A stretch of DNA of 6,005 nucleotides from an uncultured Ruminococcus sp. (GTDB lineage Bacteria > Bacillota > Clostridia > Oscillospirales > Acutalibacteraceae). The stretch is from NCBI GenBank assembly GCA_946055445.1, contig CAMGGF010000088.1, positions 1-6,005 on the forward strand. Reading direction: 5' to 3'. This document shows positions 4,640-6,005 of the stretch, one piece after another. Position numbers and translations under genes: made by a program. Every line of letters starts with the position of its first letter. Positions within the stretch are counted from its first letter, which is position 1. The notes below the pieces were generated by a model that saw only the letters and a list, made by a program, of their open reading frames with translations, was not told the origin of the DNA and did no database searches.

Positions 4640-6005
4640 ATGAATCCCTTGATAAAGGATGATTTTATATTGCCGACCGTTGCGTTGCGCGGTTTGGTTG
4701 TATTCCCCGATATGACACTGCATTTTGACATCGGCAGAAAAAAATCCATTTCTGCCGTGAAAAATGCGATGCTCAACAAGCAAGACCTTTTTTTGATTGC
4801 GCAAATTGATATGGCAGAGGAAGTCCACGGCAGGCAGTCGTTATTTGACATCGGTGTGGTGTGTGAGATAAAACAGTTGGTTCGTTTGCCTTCGGGCGAA
4901 TATTACCGTGTTGTTGTTGAGGGGAAATACCGTGCCCGTTTGGTTGATTTGGTGGAGGAAAAGCCGCATTTTGTATCATCCGTGCGTGCACTTGCTACCA
5001 AAGAAAGCCGCACAGCGTCAATCACGGATGTTGATGCAATGATGCGATATGCGAAGTCCCTGTTTGAAACTTATGCGTCGATGCAGCAAAAAATTGCACC
5101 GGATATTGTTTTGGGTGTGCATTCCCTGCATTCCGCAGGCAAATTGGCGGACTATATTGCGGGCAATCTGCCTTTGGAATATACATCCAAGCAGTTTATT
5201 TTAGAAGAATTGAACGCGATGAAACGGCTTGAAAAACTTTGCGTTGTTTTGGCGCGTGAGATTGAATTGCTCGATGCAATGGAAACGATTGAAGACCGCG
5301 TACAAGCGCAAATGGATGACAACCAGCGGGAATACTACTTGCGGGAACAGTTAAAAGCCATTGCCGAAGAACTCGGTGAGGGAGAGTCTTCTCTTTCCGA
5401 AGCCGCCAAGTACCGTGAACGCATTTTGGCTTTGCAATTGGAAAAAGAAAGTGAAGAAAAACTGTTGCAAGAGTGTGACCGTATGGCGCATATGCAGCCG
5501 ACGAGTCCCGAAAGTGCCGTTTCCCGTTCGTATTTAGATGCTGTTTTGGCTTTACCGTGGCAAAAGTTTTCAAAAGAGAATTTAAACCTTGAAAACGCGC
5601 GCAAAATATTAGACAAAGACCATTTCGGGTTGGAGGAAGTGAAAGACAGAATTTTGGAACTTTTGGCGGTACGCAAACTTTCTCCCGATGTGAAAGGGCA
5701 GATCATTTGCCTTGCAGGCCCGCCCGGTGTTGGGAAAACCTCGATTGCTAAATCCCTTGCGAAAGCAATGAACCGCGAATATACGCGTATTTCTCTCGGC
5801 GGCGTGCACGATGAGGCGGAAATTCGCGGACACAGAAAGACCTATATCGGTTCTATGCCCGGCAGTATTATTACAGCGATTACGCGTGCGGGCACGATGA
5901 ACCCGCTTGTGTTGCTTGATGAAATCGACACACTTGCGAGCGATTACAAGGGCGACCCCGTTTCCGCCTTCCTTGAAGCGTTAGCCCCCGAGCAAAACAA
6001 TACCT
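4640..6005 (+). CDS. lon: ATP-dependent protease Lon, N-terminal part (3' partial)
   Basis: Cytosolic AAA+ serine protease that unfolds and degrades damaged and regulatory proteins. The first 455 codons are in the window; the sensor-2 region and the Ser-Lys protease domain lie beyond it. ATG 4640 is preceded by GGAG (4626-4629) at 10 nt. Residues about 9-200 form the LON substrate-binding domain, opening with the typical LPTVALRGLVVFPDMTLHFD. About 205-285 is the helical coiled-coil linker, with the family sequence DDNQREYYLREQLKAI. ALPWQKFSKENLNLENA leads into the ATPase module. Walker A is GPPGVGKT (360-367) and Walker B is VLLDEID (424-430, acids Asp427 and Glu428). ISLGGVHDEAEIRGH and RKTYIGSMPG are conserved Lon segments. 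A few normally strict positions differ: GSII for GRII, DEIDTL for DEIDK, and LEALAPEQN for LEVLDPEQN (Ala449). The frame is intact to the edge. Transcribed divergently from serC-serA. Confidence 0.96.
   Translation, partial: MNPLIKDDFILPTVALRGLVVFPDMTLHFDIGRKKSISAVKNAMLNKQDLFLIAQIDMAEEVHGRQSLFDIGVVCEIKQLVRLPSGEYYRVVVEGKYRARLVDLVEEKPHFVSSVRALATKESRTASITDVDAMMRYAKSLFETYASMQQKIAPDIVLGVHSLHSAGKLADYIAGNLPLEYTSKQFILEELNAMKRLEKLCVVLAREIELLDAMETIEDRVQAQMDDNQREYYLREQLKAIAEELGEGESSLSEAAKYRERILALQLEKESEEKLLQECDRMAHMQPTSPESAVSRSYLDAVLALPWQKFSKENLNLENARKILDKDHFGLEEVKDRILELLAVRKLSPDVKGQIICLAGPPGVGKTSIAKSLAKAMNREYTRISLGGVHDEAEIRGHRKTYIGSMPGSIITAITRAGTMNPLVLLDEIDTLASDYKGDPVSAFLEALAPEQNNT

Noticed and set aside
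4559..5833. Minus-strand open frames opposite lon
   Set aside because: Lon is intact in the plus frame over this stretch with all family motifs; the opposing frames have no start signals.

Overview
The window reads as a chromosomal core region of an anaerobic Firmicute, most likely of the Clostridia (gut Oscillospiraceae/Lachnospiraceae-like). This is inferred from strong GGAGG-type ribosome binding sites, Gram-positive style promoters, intermediate G+C, a short ACT-domain SerA and a Clostridia-like Lon. I see no phage, IS, CRISPR, tRNA or rRNA signal, and no base composition break that would mark a transferred island.

Layout, left to right. (1) Positions 1-818, plus strand: the 3' part of a DnaQ-fold 3'-5' exonuclease with a C-terminal zinc ribbon. 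Its start lies before the window, and it ends at a near-perfect intrinsic terminator (828-865). (2) Positions 970-2058, plus strand: two small multi-pass membrane proteins of unknown function. They are diverged tandem paralogues, form a two-gene operon with a candidate extended -10 promoter, and end at a hairpin (2069-2097). That hairpin is A-flanked on one side and T-flanked on the other, so it can also terminate the convergent ser operon. (3) Positions 4369-2109, minus strand: serC then serA, 17 nt apart, with the serC stop codon inside the serA ribosome binding site. They encode the second and first steps of phosphorylated serine synthesis. A consensus-like promoter lies at 4413-4442. (4) Positions 4640-6005, plus strand: the N-terminal 455 codons of the ATP-dependent protease Lon. 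It is transcribed divergently from serC from a TTGCAG-17-TATAAT promoter and is cut by the window edge inside the AAA+ module.

How the genes work together: SerA oxidises 3-phosphoglycerate to 3-phosphohydroxypyruvate, and SerC transaminates this with glutamate to phosphoserine. No phosphoserine phosphatase gene is visible here. Lon shares only the 270-nt divergent intergenic region with the ser genes. That region holds several short direct and inverted repeats that could be operators.

Most of the window is ordinary housekeeping sequence. The least explained parts are the paralogous membrane pair, the repeats between serC and lon, and a few non-consensus residues in the Lon ATPase module. I do not see convincing evidence for a new biological system.
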